From Candidatus Enterococcus huntleyi (lineage in GTDB: Bacteria > Bacillota > Bacilli > Lactobacillales > Enterococcaceae): a DNA stretch of 64,000 bases. A model generated the notes under the pieces. It ran no database searches, was not told the DNA's origin, and saw nothing but the letters and a program-made list of their open reading frames with translations. Of the stretch, positions 17,712-25,005 are shown piece by piece (position 1 is the stretch's first letter; each line of letters begins with the position of its first letter). The position numbers and the translations under genes were made by a program. The stretch is taken from the NCBI RefSeq assembly GCF_009933175.1, contig NZ_MAEJ01000001.1, positions 642,238 through 706,237 on the forward strand, written 5' to 3'.

Positions 17712-17993
17712 TTGGCACCGCGGACTTCGAGTAACGTCACTAATGAAAGCTCTTTCTTTTTGCTGTTTCTGTGTACTTTATAATAATTATTTATGCTTTA
17801 ACTGTATTACGTACTTTTATAAATAGTTACTGCTAGCCTGAGAGGTTCTTTTCACGGCTATATTTTCATATGATATAATATGAAATAAATGGTAAAACTA
17901 GCTGCTTTTTTGAATTTCTGTGAAGTGGTTTTATTGAGAAGTTCGTTTTAAATAAAGAGAAGACTAAAAATAGAAATAATTGGAGGAATGTCT

Positions 17994-18242
17994 ATGCGCA
18001 AAGAAAGTATTCGAGAGGTTATTGGTTTCTTTATACCCGTTGCAGTTGTTATCTTAGGTTCGTTGTTTGCTATCTATACTGAGGATTTTACCTATCTTAA
18101 AATGTGTACGATTGGTGGATATGGGTTTATTCCTTTATTTATTTGGAGGCTGTGCGCGAACATCTATTACGATACATTGTTTAAAAGAGAAGAAAATAAT
18201 GCTGAAACGGAGAATTTCGAAAAAGACGATGAGTCGTTTTAA
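17994..18242 (+). CDS. Small two-span membrane protein, unknown function
   Basis: An 82-residue protein with two hydrophobic segments (VIGFFIPVAVVILGSLFAIY and MCTIGGYGFIPLFIWRLCANIYY) and a very acidic C-terminal tail (EENNAETENFEKDDESF). I use ATG 17994, eight bases after GGAGG; the ATG at 17988 is only one base from it. It has its own terminator. I do not recognise the family. Confidence 0.6.
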   Translation: MRKESIREVIGFFIPVAVVILGSLFAIYTEDFTYLKMCTIGGYGFIPLFIWRLCANIYYDTLFKREENNAETENFEKDDESF

Positions 18243-18254
18243 ATTAGTACATAC

Positions 18255-18302
18255 ACAGTGAGGCTATTCCTTCATCAGAATAGGCTTACTGTCTTTTTTT
18301 TC
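18255..18302 (+). terminator. Terminator of small membrane protein gene
   Basis: ACAGTGAGGCTATTC (18255-18269) pairs with GAATAGGCTTACTGT (18278-18292), followed by a run of Ts. Confidence 0.8.
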
Positions 18303-18324
18303 ATTAAAGGGATTATAAAAAATA

Positions 18325-18368
18325 AGGGTGCTAGAAAGCTTTTAATGATAAGCTTTCTAGTCCTTTTC
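18325..18368. terminator. Second terminator-like hairpin
   Basis: CTAGAAAGCT (18331-18340) / AGCTTTCTAG (18351-18360), flanked by AAGGG and CCTTTT; it may act on either strand. Confidence 0.55.
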
Positions 18369-18503
18369 ATTTGTCCAAAATCTTTGTAAATAAAATTTAG
18401 GAAAAACCTAGTTCAGGTTCATCTAATGAATATCCACCTAAAATAAGGCTAGAGAGGGATGGATTTTTCTTAGTTTAATTTTGAATAAAGAATCAATCAC
18501 CTC

Positions 18504-18532
18504 TTTACACGAATAAATTATCGTGTTATTAT
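18504..18532 (+). promoter_or_regulatory. Promoter of the TetR-linked ABC cluster
   Basis: TTTACA (18504-18509), a 17-bp spacer and TATTAT (18527-18532). The spacer contains the partial palindrome ACACGA...TCGTGT. Confidence 0.65.
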
Positions 18533-18557
18533 ATATACATACCAACGGTCAGTATAT
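18533..18557. promoter_or_regulatory. Palindromic operator, probably TetR-type
   Basis: ATATAC-ATACCAACGGTCA-GTATAT: 25-bp palindrome with paired ATATAC/GTATAT arms and ACC/GGT inner arms, placed at the expected transcription start. The only regulator gene in the cluster is TetR-like, so autoregulation through this site is inferred. Confidence 0.55.
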
Positions 18558-18595
18558 AAAAATTTATAGCTATTTTACTGGGTTAGCGTAAGATT

Positions 18596-18733
18596 TTGAA
18601 CAAATTTATTTTTACTCACATACTAATTTCCTTAACTAAATATTTGTGTGCTAAGAATTATTATTTAAGATTAAAAGAAAAATATGAACAAATTAGTGAT
18701 TACCTAAGAGTAGTTGCAAAGATTAAAAAATAA
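18596..18733 (+). CDS. Possible 45-residue small protein
   Basis: Reading frame from TTG 18596 to TAA 18733: begins with NKFIFTHILISLTKYLCAKN and continues YYLRLKEKYEQISDYLRVV. It is a hydrophobic then amphipathic, basic helical peptide. It lies just behind the operator-controlled promoter and immediately before the next small gene. The ribosome site is weak, so it could be leader sequence rather than a gene. No family recognised. Confidence 0.3.
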   Translation: MNKFIFTHILISLTKYLCAKNYYLRLKEKYEQISDYLRVVAKIKK

Positions 18734-18753
18734 AAATTAGGAGATGTTAAAAA

Positions 18754-18963
18754 ATGAAAGAAAGTATTCCGATTTTCCGTATGGCAAAAAAACATTTAAA
18801 CCCTAGTGAAGAGGTTGCATATAAAACAACGACTCCATCTATTTGGACTGGCGTAGCAATTGTGGCTGTAGGCATGGCTATTGGTTCAAAAAAAACGATG
18901 GCCGTAGGAGCACTCATGAGTGCAGGCAATTTCTTATTTCTAAAATCTCGAACTGGAAAATAG
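18754..18963 (+). CDS. Small membrane protein of the ABC cluster
   Basis: A 69-residue protein with a soluble N-terminus (MKESIPIFRMAKKHLNPSEEV) and two short hydrophobic segments (IWTGVAIVAVGMAIG and TMAVGALMSAGNFLFL), ending in basic residues. AGGAG lies ten bases before the ATG. It is the first well-supported gene behind the operator at 18533. An accessory or target-sensing role for the ABC exporter is a guess; no family recognised. Confidence 0.6.
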   Translation: MKESIPIFRMAKKHLNPSEEVAYKTTTPSIWTGVAIVAVGMAIGSKKTMAVGALMSAGNFLFLKSRTGK

Positions 18964-19163
18964 CACATTTCAGTGAGAGGCTATGAATCATAATAGATCT
19001 ATTATTATCGGTGTTAAAAAGGTGAAGGTATGGACAAGAGAGTAAAAAGACATAAAAGCTGAGTTTATGACGATACTTTTCATTATAAACTCGGCTTTTT
19101 GTAATTTTTTGATTTCAAACATAGCTTACCTGAAACTATTTAGCTAATAAAAGGAGTGAGACA

Positions 19164-19919
19164 TTGACGACTGCGATTATAACAGAAAATGTCAGTAAAA
19201 CAATCAATCAAAAGGACATTGTAAAAGATATCTCCATCGAAGTAGAACAAGGAGAGATTTTAGGTATTCTAGGTAGAAATGGTGCGGGTAAAACATCCTT
19301 AATGAAACTCTTATTAAATATTGTATCGCCAACTACAGGAACTATACAATTATTAGATAAGACAGTTACTAAAGAAAATAATACAGTATTAGGTGAAATT
19401 GGGTGTTTAATTGAGACTCCGGTCTTTTATAATCAGTTAACGGCTAGAGAAAATTTAGAGATTCACTGTTTATATATTGATGAAAAATATTGTGAAAATA
19501 TCTCGGCTACCCTGACTTTAGTTGGATTGGGCGATAATGAAAATGAGCCTGTTTCAAGTTTTTCATTGGGTATGAAGCAACGTTTAGGAATTGCTAGAGC
19601 GGTAGTAACGAAACCTAAAATCTTGATTTTAGATGAGCCTATTAATGGATTAGATCCAATCGGAATGATAGATGTTCGCAATATTTTATTAGAAATGAAT
19701 CAAAAACACCAAACGACAATCCTGATTTCAAGTCACATCATAACGGAGCTTAGCCAGATTGCAAGTCGTATAATAATCATGGAAGAAGGAAGAATCATTC
19801 AATCTTTAGGTCAAGATGAATTAGACGCAGAGCAAAGAAGCTTAGAAGAAGTATTCATTCAGATTATCCAAGATTATCAAAAACCAGTCAATACACTAAC
19901 AAAAGAGGAGAATCAATGA
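19164..19919 (+). CDS. ABC transporter ATPase (BcrA/drug or lantibiotic type)
   Basis: ATP-binding subunit of an export-type ABC transporter, 251 residues. Walker A GRNGAGKTS (about 38-46), signature SLGMKQRLG, Walker B ILILDEPINGLDP, switch His in ISSHIITELSQIA. These features match the BcrA/LanF-type ATPases for peptide antibiotic resistance or related efflux. TTG start 19164 is seven bases after AAGGAGTGAG. It overlaps the permease gene (ATGA). The cluster also holds tiny membrane proteins and a TetR regulator; the substrate is unknown. Confidence 0.85.
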   Translation: MTTAIITENVSKTINQKDIVKDISIEVEQGEILGILGRNGAGKTSLMKLLLNIVSPTTGTIQLLDKTVTKENNTVLGEIGCLIETPVFYNQLTARENLEIHCLYIDEKYCENISATLTLVGLGDNENEPVSSFSLGMKQRLGIARAVVTKPKILILDEPINGLDPIGMIDVRNILLEMNQKHQTTILISSHIITELSQIASRIIIMEEGRIIQSLGQDELDAEQRSLEEVFIQIIQDYQKPVNTLTKEENQ

Positions 19920-20611
19920 AAGCATACGTAAAAATTGAGTTGAAAAAAATTAGTTTAAAGAGTCAATTTGTCGGATTATTGATTGCCAATATTTTTGTTA
20001 TGCTGCTGTCAGTATCTTTAGGGATGTTGATTCCAATGTCAATGGAAGTAATGGAAGGAATGAATTTTTCAATCAGCGCTGCTGTATTGGTTGATACACT
20101 CATTAAAGCAATTTTCATTATCTGGGAAGCTGTTTTGTTGGCAATGTTAGTTGTTAGTGAGTTTCAAAATAATACGGCCTTGATGTTTTATACATATCCA
20201 GTTCAAGTCAAGAAAATCATTATGGCAAAAGTTGTGATTGTCTTGTCGCTTATAACTGCTTTTATTTTTATTTCTGAGTTGATCCAAAATATTATTCTGT
20301 ATTTAGTAAGTTTCATTTTTCCAAGTATCAATTACCAATTTGATATAAGCTTATTGTTTACGTTGATTATTACAACAGTCGGTAGCGTATTAATGGGGTT
20401 AATTCCTTTATTCTTCGGGATGCTTAATAAATCAGTTATTGCGACTGTGACCGTGTCAATTTTTATCATGTGTATTGTTACATCTTCAGCAGCCGGTCCA
20501 GGAGGAATTCTTTCAAAGGGAACCGCAGCAATATTTCTTGGGATTTTAGGTGTCATTGCTGGAAAAGCAACGTTTGCTAGAATTGAAAAAGAAGATTTTA
20601 TATCAAAATAA
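19916..20611 (+). CDS. ABC-2 type permease subunit
   Basis: A 231-residue integral membrane protein with about six predicted helices, for example FVGLLIANIFVMLLSVSLGML, IIMAKVVIVLSLITAFIFI and TAAIFLGILGVIAG. It starts within the stop codon of the ATPase gene and so is translationally coupled. Size and arrangement fit the membrane subunit of a BcrAB/LanFE-like exporter. Confidence 0.8.
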   Translation: MKAYVKIELKKISLKSQFVGLLIANIFVMLLSVSLGMLIPMSMEVMEGMNFSISAAVLVDTLIKAIFIIWEAVLLAMLVVSEFQNNTALMFYTYPVQVKKIIMAKVVIVLSLITAFIFISELIQNIILYLVSFIFPSINYQFDISLLFTLIITTVGSVLMGLIPLFFGMLNKSVIATVTVSIFIMCIVTSSAAGPGGILSKGTAAIFLGILGVIAGKATFARIEKEDFISK

Positions 20612-20641
20612 ATAATTATAATAACGAGAGGGGCAAATAAA

Positions 20642-20860
20642 ATGATACCAATGATGCCAAAAATGAATAAAGATTTAGTTGTAATGGGAAATTATATTTT
20701 TGTAATAGTGGGGGTTATTGTCTTAGTTATAGGACTGATTATTTACCTAGTCACAAGAAAAAAAGAGAAAAAAGTTTTAAAATATGTTGGACTTGGAATG
20801 ATGGCATTCGGCGTTTTATCAGTGTTGAACAATATTATCCAATATTTCATTTTCAGGTAA
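20642..20860 (+). CDS. Small two-span membrane protein
   Basis: A 72-residue protein with two helices (YIFVIVGVIVLVIGLIIYLV and YVGLGMMAFGVLSVLNNII) separated by a basic RKKEKKV loop that should be cytosolic. GAGGGG lies in front of the ATG. It follows the permease by 30 bases and is probably co-transcribed. No family recognised. Confidence 0.6.
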   Translation: MIPMMPKMNKDLVVMGNYIFVIVGVIVLVIGLIIYLVTRKKEKKVLKYVGLGMMAFGVLSVLNNIIQYFIFR

Positions 20861-21053
20861 AACAATTTTTCATTTCAGTGACATTAACTAACTATCTTGC
20901 TGATTGAACGGTAGCTAGTGAATCCGAATGATTTCAGTAGCATTCAATCTTTCTATAGTCTGAATAGTCTGAATTATAGCTTTACACTAGAAATGATTAG
21001 TGCTACGATTCAATAAAAGTAAGCTAGTAAATAAGCAGAGCGGAGGCAAAAGC

Positions 21054-21722
21054 GTGGCTAGAAATAAAAATCCAGAGGTAACAATTGAAAAGATTTTAGT
21101 CATTTCTGAAAATTTGTTTCAGACTAAAGGATATGATAAAACAACAATCCATGACATTATTCGAGAGTTAGGAATGTCTAAAGGTGCAATCTATTATCAT
21201 TTCACTTCAAAAGAAGAAATATTGGAAGCTGTTATACAAAAACAATTTAAAAATTCTCATGATGAGTTGATTGCGATCATTAGTACGATTGAGGCGGATA
21301 ATGCCAAAGATAAGTTAATACAACTAATGCGCTTGATTGAACAGAGAACCTATAAAAATAGAGTAAGCCCTCTTCAAGAAGTAATGATAAATCAAGCGAA
21401 TAATCCGCAATTTATCATTTCAGGTATGCAGATAGCTGTCCAACAAGAAGCTCCTTTATTTGCTGAAATTATTGAAGAAGGGATAAAGGATGGTTCTCTA
21501 GAAACCGAATACCCGAATGAATGTGCTGAGATGTTTTTGTTATTGATTAATTTGTGGTGTAGTCCATTTGTATTTGAATCAAGTTTGGAACGTGTAAAAA
21601 AACGATTGCTATTTTTAAGACATAATATGCAACTTTTAGGTGTAGACGTCATAAGTGATCAATTGATTACAGATTTGATTGGATTTTATCAAGAAATATA
21701 TGCTGAACTTGAGATAGAATAA
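21054..21722 (+). CDS. TetR/AcrR-family transcriptional regulator
   Basis: A 222-residue repressor with an N-terminal TetR helix-turn-helix (ILVISENLFQTKGYDKTTIHDI, LGMSKGAIYYHFTSKEEIL) and an all-helical ligand-binding region. I start it at GTG 21054, seven bases after GGAGG; the longest frame from 21000 has no ribosome site. It is the last gene of the ABC cluster and probably controls the promoter and palindrome at 18504-18557, perhaps releasing it on binding the exported compound. Confidence 0.87.
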   Translation: MARNKNPEVTIEKILVISENLFQTKGYDKTTIHDIIRELGMSKGAIYYHFTSKEEILEAVIQKQFKNSHDELIAIISTIEADNAKDKLIQLMRLIEQRTYKNRVSPLQEVMINQANNPQFIISGMQIAVQQEAPLFAEIIEEGIKDGSLETEYPNECAEMFLLLINLWCSPFVFESSLERVKKRLLFLRHNMQLLGVDVISDQLITDLIGFYQEIYAELEIE

Positions 21723-21749
21723 ATTTTATTATCTATTGACGAAAATAAT

Positions 21750-21790
21750 TAACCGAGCAGCTCGTTCATGAATGAGCTGCTCGGTTAATC
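21750..21790. terminator. Terminator after the TetR gene
   Basis: Long, almost perfect stem TTAACCGAGCAGCTC / GAGCTGCTCGGTTAA, lacking a long T run. Confidence 0.7.
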
Positions 21791-21832
21791 ACTAGAAAAA
21801 GTTAATAAGGACTGATGAGTTGTGTGAAATTA

Positions 21833-21874
21833 AATCTGGCTCAGAATGAACATCATTCTGACTCAGATTTTTTT
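21833..21874 (+). terminator. Second terminator-like hairpin
   Basis: AATCTGGCTCAGAATGA / CATTCTGACTCAGATT followed by a T run at 21868-21874. Confidence 0.7.
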
Positions 21875-22048
21875 GTTATTTCACTGAAAGGATTGCTTCT
21901 TCTGTTATCGCTGCCGGTAACAGTAGTAGTATGGCTAAGGAATCTGATGTAAACAACCTCTTTTTCTAACCTTTTACAATATAAATGATTAAGTCGTTAT
22001 TAATCAAAAAGTACTTATATTTTATCTTTTTTTATGCTGATTTCGATG

Positions 22049-22057
22049 TGCTATAAT
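22049..22057 (+). promoter_or_regulatory. Extended -10 promoter of the LytTR gene
   Basis: TGCTATAAT, a consensus extended -10, 35 bases before the start codon; no clear -35. Confidence 0.6.
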
Positions 22058-22091
22058 TGAGAATAAATGTAGAAAAGAAGTAGGTGTCTGG

Positions 22092-22541
22092 GTGAAGTCG
22101 AGAGTTGAGATTGTGGAAGTGGATCAGGAGGAGTCTGTCCATCTTAAAATACATGAGCTGACGGGAACGATTGAGAAGGCTTTGGCGCTTTTGACGGAGA
22201 AGGAGAATTTTCTGTTAGGGGAATTGAATGGGGAAATGTATCGGATTCCGTTTCTGAATGTGCTGTATGTTGAGGTGGTTGATAAACGTAGTTACCTATA
22301 TACGAAGGGGCAGGTTTATCAAAGTAATGAGAAGTTGTATCAGCTGGAGGAAAAATTATTGCCTTATAATTTTTTGCGGATATCAAAATCAATGTTGTTA
22401 AATGTTGAAGCAATTTTGAGTGTTTCGCCGATGTTGAGTGGTCGACTTGAAGCGACTTTACTGAATCATGAACGCGTGGCAATCTCGCGGAAATATGTAC
22501 CGGCACTGAAAAAAGGATTAGGAATGGGGCGAAAAGAATGA
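22092..22541 (+). CDS. LytTR-family DNA-binding regulator
   Basis: A 149-residue regulator with a LytTR DNA-binding domain at about residues 45-145 (YRIPFLNVLYVEVVDKRSYLYT, YNFLRISKSMLLNVEAI, ISRKYVPALKK). The first 40 residues are not a response-regulator receiver. Stand-alone LytTR proteins followed by a small membrane protein form the LytTR regulatory systems of streptococci and relatives. GTG start 22092 follows AGGTG; the stop overlaps the DUF3021 gene (ATGA). Likely target is its own operon and perhaps the ABC exporter downstream. Confidence 0.87.
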   Translation: MKSRVEIVEVDQEESVHLKIHELTGTIEKALALLTEKENFLLGELNGEMYRIPFLNVLYVEVVDKRSYLYTKGQVYQSNEKLYQLEEKLLPYNFLRISKSMLLNVEAILSVSPMLSGRLEATLLNHERVAISRKYVPALKKGLGMGRKE

Positions 22542-22939
22542 AGCAATATATTCGGAAGGCCATCTCGATTATGTCCTTGGTTTTTACGATATTGGTCGTC
22601 GTTAGTTTACTGATAGATAAGGACGTGCTGCTTAACATTGTCGAGTTTATGCTGGGTGTTTCGGCAATTTCTGGCTTGCTGATTTTTCTGGTACAGGACA
22701 ATGAGAGTTATTCCAATAGTCGGGTGATTATGAATCAGATTATTTATATCGCCTTGATTTTCGCGATGGTTGTTTTAGGTGATATCTTTTATAAATGGGA
22801 TCTAGGCTGGCTACGATTGGGCTTCATTTTTCTATTGATTCTGGCCATTTACTTCTTTATTAAGCTGTTTATGTATGGCCGAGATAAACGAGAAGCCGAT
22901 GAAATTAATAAATATATCCAAGAGAAAAAATCAAAATAA
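22538..22939 (+). CDS. DUF3021 four-span membrane protein
   Basis: A 133-residue protein with four predicted membrane helices (ISIMSLVFTILVVVSLLI, VEFMLGVSAISGLLIFL, IIYIALIFAMVVLGDIFY, LGFIFLLILAIYFFIKLF) and a charged C-terminus. This is the DUF3021 layout, commonly paired with LytTR regulators. Coupled to the LytTR gene by overlap. By analogy with membrane partners of other LytTR systems it may hold the regulator inactive; that is inference. Confidence 0.8.
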   Translation: MKQYIRKAISIMSLVFTILVVVSLLIDKDVLLNIVEFMLGVSAISGLLIFLVQDNESYSNSRVIMNQIIYIALIFAMVVLGDIFYKWDLGWLRLGFIFLLILAIYFFIKLFMYGRDKREADEINKYIQEKKSK

Positions 22940-22972
22940 AAATCAAAATAGAAATCGAAATAAGCATCCAAG

Positions 22973-23010
22973 CTTGAAGACTGACACAAACAGTTTTCAA
23001 GTTTTTTTTG
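22973..23010 (+). terminator. Terminator between DUF3021 and ABC genes
   Basis: CTTGAA-GACTG (22973-22983) / CAG-TTTTCAAG (22991-23001) followed by eight Ts. Confidence 0.7.
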
Positions 23011-23132
23011 GTTTAGACGAAAATTTTTACCTCTTAGTTGCCTATTTCTACCACTTAGTCAAAAACGATAGTTGTCGGGTGAGAATTTGGGTATTCTAGG
23101 TTTATCAACAAGAGAGAAGAGGAGTTAAGCAG

Positions 23133-23888
23133 ATGAATGAATTAATTAAAGTGAGCCATTTAAGTAAAGCCTATAAAAATCACCAAGTCGTAAAAGATCT
23201 TTCATTTTCGATTAAACAAGGAGAATTATTTTCTATATTGGGACCGAATGGCGCAGGGAAGTCGACGCTGATTTCCTTAATATTGGGATTAGTCAAAGCT
23301 GATTCGGGTGAAATCCTCGTGGAGGGGCAACCGATGGATCGCCAATCAATCGAATACAAATCATTGATTTCAGTGGTGTTCCAAGAAAGTATCTTAGATG
23401 CGGAATTATCAGTTAAAGATAATTTATTGATTCGTAGTTATTTCTACACGAATAACTGGAAAAAGGCGGAGCAATTATTAAAAGAAAAATTGGCGGATGT
23501 CGATGGCTTATATTTACTGAATAAACGGTATGGCGTGTTATCTGGTGGTGAAAGACGGAAGGTTGACATTGCCCGGGCGTTATTAAATACACCGAAATTA
23601 TTATTTTTAGATGAACCGACAACGGGTTTAGACATTATTTCTAGAGCGAACATGTGGAAATTAATTCATCAATTGAAAGAGAAATATCAGATGACGATCG
23701 TGTTGACGACACATTATATGGAAGAAGCGCGGGACTCATCGACGATTGTTATGCTGGAAAAAGGCCAAGTCGTGGCTTACGATAGCCCGAAAGAGTTGAA
23801 AGAGACGTATCACTGTCTAACATTAGAGGACGTATTTTTGACAATTATGGAAAAGGGGAGCGAACAAAATGAATGCATTAGTATATAG
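23133..23888 (+). CDS. ABC-2 exporter ATPase
   Basis: ATP-binding subunit, 251 residues. Walker A GPNGAGKS (about 38-45), signature LSGGERRKVDIARAL, Walker B LLFLDEPTTGLD, switch His TTHYMEEA. These match DrrA/YhcH-type drug or polysaccharide exporters. GAGGAG precedes the ATG. Its end overlaps the permease gene by 20 bases. A terminator separates it from the LytTR/DUF3021 pair, but LytTR-DUF3021-ABC clusters recur in Firmicutes, so functional linkage is likely. Confidence 0.85.
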   Translation: MNELIKVSHLSKAYKNHQVVKDLSFSIKQGELFSILGPNGAGKSTLISLILGLVKADSGEILVEGQPMDRQSIEYKSLISVVFQESILDAELSVKDNLLIRSYFYTNNWKKAEQLLKEKLADVDGLYLLNKRYGVLSGGERRKVDIARALLNTPKLLFLDEPTTGLDIISRANMWKLIHQLKEKYQMTIVLTTHYMEEARDSSTIVMLEKGQVVAYDSPKELKETYHCLTLEDVFLTIMEKGSEQNECISI

Positions 23889-24711
23889 AGGATTACGATT
23901 ATTTTTCAAGAATAGACAGGCCGTGATGGGGGCCTTTATCGCAGCGATTATTTTAATCGTGTTATATGTATTTTTATTGGGCGACAATTTGGCGAGTCAG
24001 TTATCGGCGGTAGCACAGCCACAAATGTTGGTAGATACGTGGATGTTGGCGGGGGTAATCGGGATTGTCTCGGCCAGTTCGACCTTTGGCGCAGCGAGTT
24101 TATTGACGCGTGATAGAGAACGCAACGTCTATACCGATTTTATGATTTCACCGATTAAGAAAAGTAAAATCATGTTGGGGTACTTCTTGAGTACTTTTCT
24201 GGTTTCCTTATTGATTACGGTGGCAGTAGTAATCATCTCTGAATTGTACATTGTTTTTGTTTCTGGTGGCGCGTTGCTTTCTCTGAAACAAGCGGCAATG
24301 TTGGCGGTAGCTTGCCTATTCACTGTCTTTTGTTCATCAGCTTTCATGTTTTTTATCGTAAGTTTCTTCAATCGAATGGATACATTTTCAACCATGACCT
24401 CAATCATTGGCCCATTGTTGGGCTTCATCACCGGTTGTTATGTGCCGATTGGTAGCTTGCCAGAAACGGCGCACACTGTGGTAAATTATTTCCCTTTAAC
24501 GAGTGGGATTGTCTTGATTCGTCAAATTTTGACTGAAAATGTTTTAGCGACTGAAAATACACAAGTTACGCAGACCATCAAAGAAGAATTAGGAATCACG
24601 ATGAATTTTCAACATGAAACCTTCGTTTGTCTGGCTATCCTGGCGATCTCAGGGATTGTATTCTTAGCGATTGCTTTGTGGAATATTAAACGCTTTGAAG
24701 CAAAACGGTAA
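23869..24711 (+). CDS. ABC-2 type permease
   Basis: A 280-residue membrane subunit with about six helices (AVMGAFIAAIILIVLYVFLL, LAGVIGIVSASSTFGAASLL, MLAVACLFTVFCSSAFMFFI) and the ABC-2 family-typical region ITGCYVPIGSLPETAHTVVNYFPLTSG near residue 190-215. The ATG lies eight bases after GGGGAG inside the ATPase gene. It would export an unknown hydrophobic compound with its neighbour. Confidence 0.85.
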   Translation: MNALVYRGLRLFFKNRQAVMGAFIAAIILIVLYVFLLGDNLASQLSAVAQPQMLVDTWMLAGVIGIVSASSTFGAASLLTRDRERNVYTDFMISPIKKSKIMLGYFLSTFLVSLLITVAVVIISELYIVFVSGGALLSLKQAAMLAVACLFTVFCSSAFMFFIVSFFNRMDTFSTMTSIIGPLLGFITGCYVPIGSLPETAHTVVNYFPLTSGIVLIRQILTENVLATENTQVTQTIKEELGITMNFQHETFVCLAILAISGIVFLAIALWNIKRFEAKR

Positions 24712-24803
24712 GACGGACTGCTCAGCTCAGGTTTTGAGAATATAGCTGGCTGAGACGAAAATTAACGAATGAAAAAATCAATAGGAATGATAGTAAACGA
24801 TGT

Positions 24804-24843
24804 ATTAGTCAGCTAGTTCTGAAGCTTGGCTAATATTTTTTTA
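24804..24843 (+). terminator. Terminator after the ABC-2 permease gene
   Basis: ATTAGTCAGCT / AGCTTGGCTAAT with a T run. The remainder of the 24712-25005 gap shows nothing else. Confidence 0.6.
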
Positions 24844-25005
24844 TGCGAAATTTTTGGAGGAGATTCTGGCTGAAAGACTCTTTCGATACCAATTTTATGA
24901 GAGCCATAGACTAGTGAATAGCTGTCTAATCGCATTTTATTGAAATATCTGAGAAATTGGCGTAGAATGCTTGAGCAATACTATTTGTGATAAAGGAGAA
25001 TGTGT

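Noticed and set aside
22144-22701. Minus-strand 185-codon frame opposite LytTR and DUF3021
   Set aside because: It lies fully antisense to two well-supported genes and shows low-complexity composition; a shadow frame.
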